A DNA stretch of 64,000 nucleotides. It comes from Elizabethkingia argenteiflava. GTDB lineage: Bacteria > Bacteroidota > Bacteroidia > Flavobacteriales > Weeksellaceae. Location: positions 1-64,000 of the forward strand of contig NZ_JAAABJ010000519.1 in the NCBI RefSeq assembly GCF_009904105.1. Direction: 5' to 3'. Position numbers and translations under genes: made by a program. How positions within the stretch are numbered: the first letter of the stretch is position 1; each line of letters starts with the position of its first letter. This document shows positions 63,019-64,000 of this stretch, piece by piece. The notes under the pieces were generated by a model. That model saw only the letters and a program-made list of their open reading frames with translations. It was not told the DNA's origin and searched no databases.

Positions 63019-64000
63019 ATGATATATTTATTTTTTATAATAATAGGTGCTTTTTTTAGTTTTTGTGAATATAATGGCGTTTTTAAGAACAAAAAAGCAC
63101 ATGAAATCGTAGGTTATTATTTCTTATTAATATTATTTATCTGTTTTGCTGGAATACGCTACCGCGTAGGAGGGGATACGTTGGCTTATATTAAGTATTT
63201 TGATGAGATGCCTACGGTAGATGAACTAGCGAGTATTGATTATCTCAATTCAGAATATAACCCGTTGTGGTACGTATTAAATGCGATCATAAAATTTATA
63301 TACAACGATTTTATTTTCTTCCAAATCGTACATGCTGTCATTATAAACACCAGTATTTTTTATTTTTTTAAAAAATATTCTCCGAATAATAAATTTACCT
63401 TAGTTTTTTTCTATTTTCTCTTTTACTATTTGTATTTTAATACCGAGATATTAAGAGAATCATTAGCGCTTTCTGCTTTTGTATTAGGTTATAAATATCT
63501 ATTGAAAAAAAAATGGAAGCAGTATTATGTGCTCTGTATATTTTGTTTTTTAATTCACACTTCAGCCATTATATTATTTGTTTTACCATTTCTTCAGAGA
63601 AAAATTAAACTTATTTATTTAATAAGCATCGCCTTATTCCTTGCCCTAATGGGCAGTATAAACCTTGTGGAATTAATTAAAAGTTTTAACCTTCCTACAC
63701 AAATTATACTTAAATCCCGTTCTTATTTAGGTCGTGAGATTAATATATTTGGAATGCTGATGCAGACTGTTGTCGTGATGCCCATTATTATTGTTCATTT
63801 GGTTAGAAAAAAATACAAAATGAGAGAACATATTTTTGAGAAAAATGTGTTACCTTTTGTTTATTTTGGTATTTTATCCTTGTTTATAGGGGGCTTTTAT
63901 AGATTTCTCAACTACTTATATATTATTAATCTCGTATATTTTGTAGATACCCTAATGTTGGTATCCAAGCAGCGTTTTTATTTTGGGCCACGGGTTTATA
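63019..64000 (+). CDS. EpsG-family protein (probable polymerase), truncated by window end
   Basis: The frame starts at ATG 63019 (MIYLFFIIIGAFFSFCEYNG) and is open to the end of the window, giving 327 codons of an incomplete gene. It is strongly hydrophobic with about nine TM segments seen. Two segments are typical of the EpsG family: FAGIRYRVGGDTLAYIKYF near residue 45 and TEILRESLALSAFVLGYKYL. EpsG proteins occupy the Wzy place in capsule loci, so it is the probable polymerase of the second polysaccharide. It starts 3 bases after the flippase. Confidence 0.85.
   Translation, partial: MIYLFFIIIGAFFSFCEYNGVFKNKKAHEIVGYYFLLILFICFAGIRYRVGGDTLAYIKYFDEMPTVDELASIDYLNSEYNPLWYVLNAIIKFIYNDFIFFQIVHAVIINTSIFYFFKKYSPNNKFTLVFFYFLFYYLYFNTEILRESLALSAFVLGYKYLLKKKWKQYYVLCIFCFLIHTSAIILFVLPFLQRKIKLIYLISIALFLALMGSINLVELIKSFNLPTQIILKSRSYLGREINIFGMLMQTVVVMPIIIVHLVRKKYKMREHIFEKNVLPFVYFGILSLFIGGFYRFLNYLYIINLVYFVDTLMLVSKQRFYFGPRVY

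Noticed and set aside
21837-64000. CRISPR array or phage region within the polysaccharide loci
   Set aside because: No regularly spaced repeats and no phage structural or integrase genes are seen.

Overview
The window looks like chromosomal DNA of a flavobacterium (Bacteroidota). It is AT-rich, several intergenic regions carry the Bacteroidota -7 promoter box TAnnTTTG, and the gene set fits: a short NrdA/NrdB pair, an Oar-like TonB receptor, DUF1573 and DUF4241 proteins, PPK2, and a PqqD/HprK-like/nucleotidyltransferase cassette. The asnS-rpoN arrangement and protein character suggest a Weeksellaceae-type organism (Chryseobacterium/Elizabethkingia/Riemerella relatives). That placement is an inference from protein character only.

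Region 1 (1-21.7 kb) is mostly housekeeping. It starts with the tail of an IS982-like transposase. Then follow asnS and rpoN (+), an ECF sigma factor with a 4-TM partner (-), the RNase P RNA gene (+), PPK2 and a DUF1573 protein (-), and valS, DUF4241, a PfkB kinase, an HD phosphohydrolase and a membrane protein (+). nrdB and nrdA follow on the minus strand, then an Oar-like TonB-dependent receptor (-) and a thioredoxin-fold lipoprotein (+). Clear intrinsic terminators separate most of these units.

Region 2 (21.8-51.8 kb) is a roughly 30-kb surface-polysaccharide locus, all on the plus strand. It has an initiating WecA-like phosphoglycosyltransferase, a sugar epimerase, a flippase, a sugar aminotransferase, an ATP-grasp/HAD fusion, at least ten glycosyltransferases, two membrane acyltransferases, a hexapeptide acetyltransferase and a Wzy-like polymerase. 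Near its 3' end sits a tight five-gene cassette: an S26-type peptidase with a Ser/His signature, PqqD, a nucleotidyltransferase, an ABC exporter and an HprK-like kinase. A Wza lipoprotein and a Wzc tyrosine kinase follow directly. The cassette has the accessory parts of a RiPP (lasso-type) pathway but no visible precursor or cyclase. It is the most unusual part of the window.

Region 3 (51.9-53.8 kb) is glyA and recX. Region 4 (54.2-64.0 kb) begins a second polysaccharide locus: a CapD-like 4,6-dehydratase, a second Wza/Wzc pair, wecB, wecC, a second flippase and an EpsG-like polymerase that runs off the window. It should make a polymer containing ManNAcA.

Two stretches inside region 2 (28.7-30.4 kb and 42.4-42.7 kb) look like decayed genes. 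No tRNA, rRNA operon or CRISPR array was seen.
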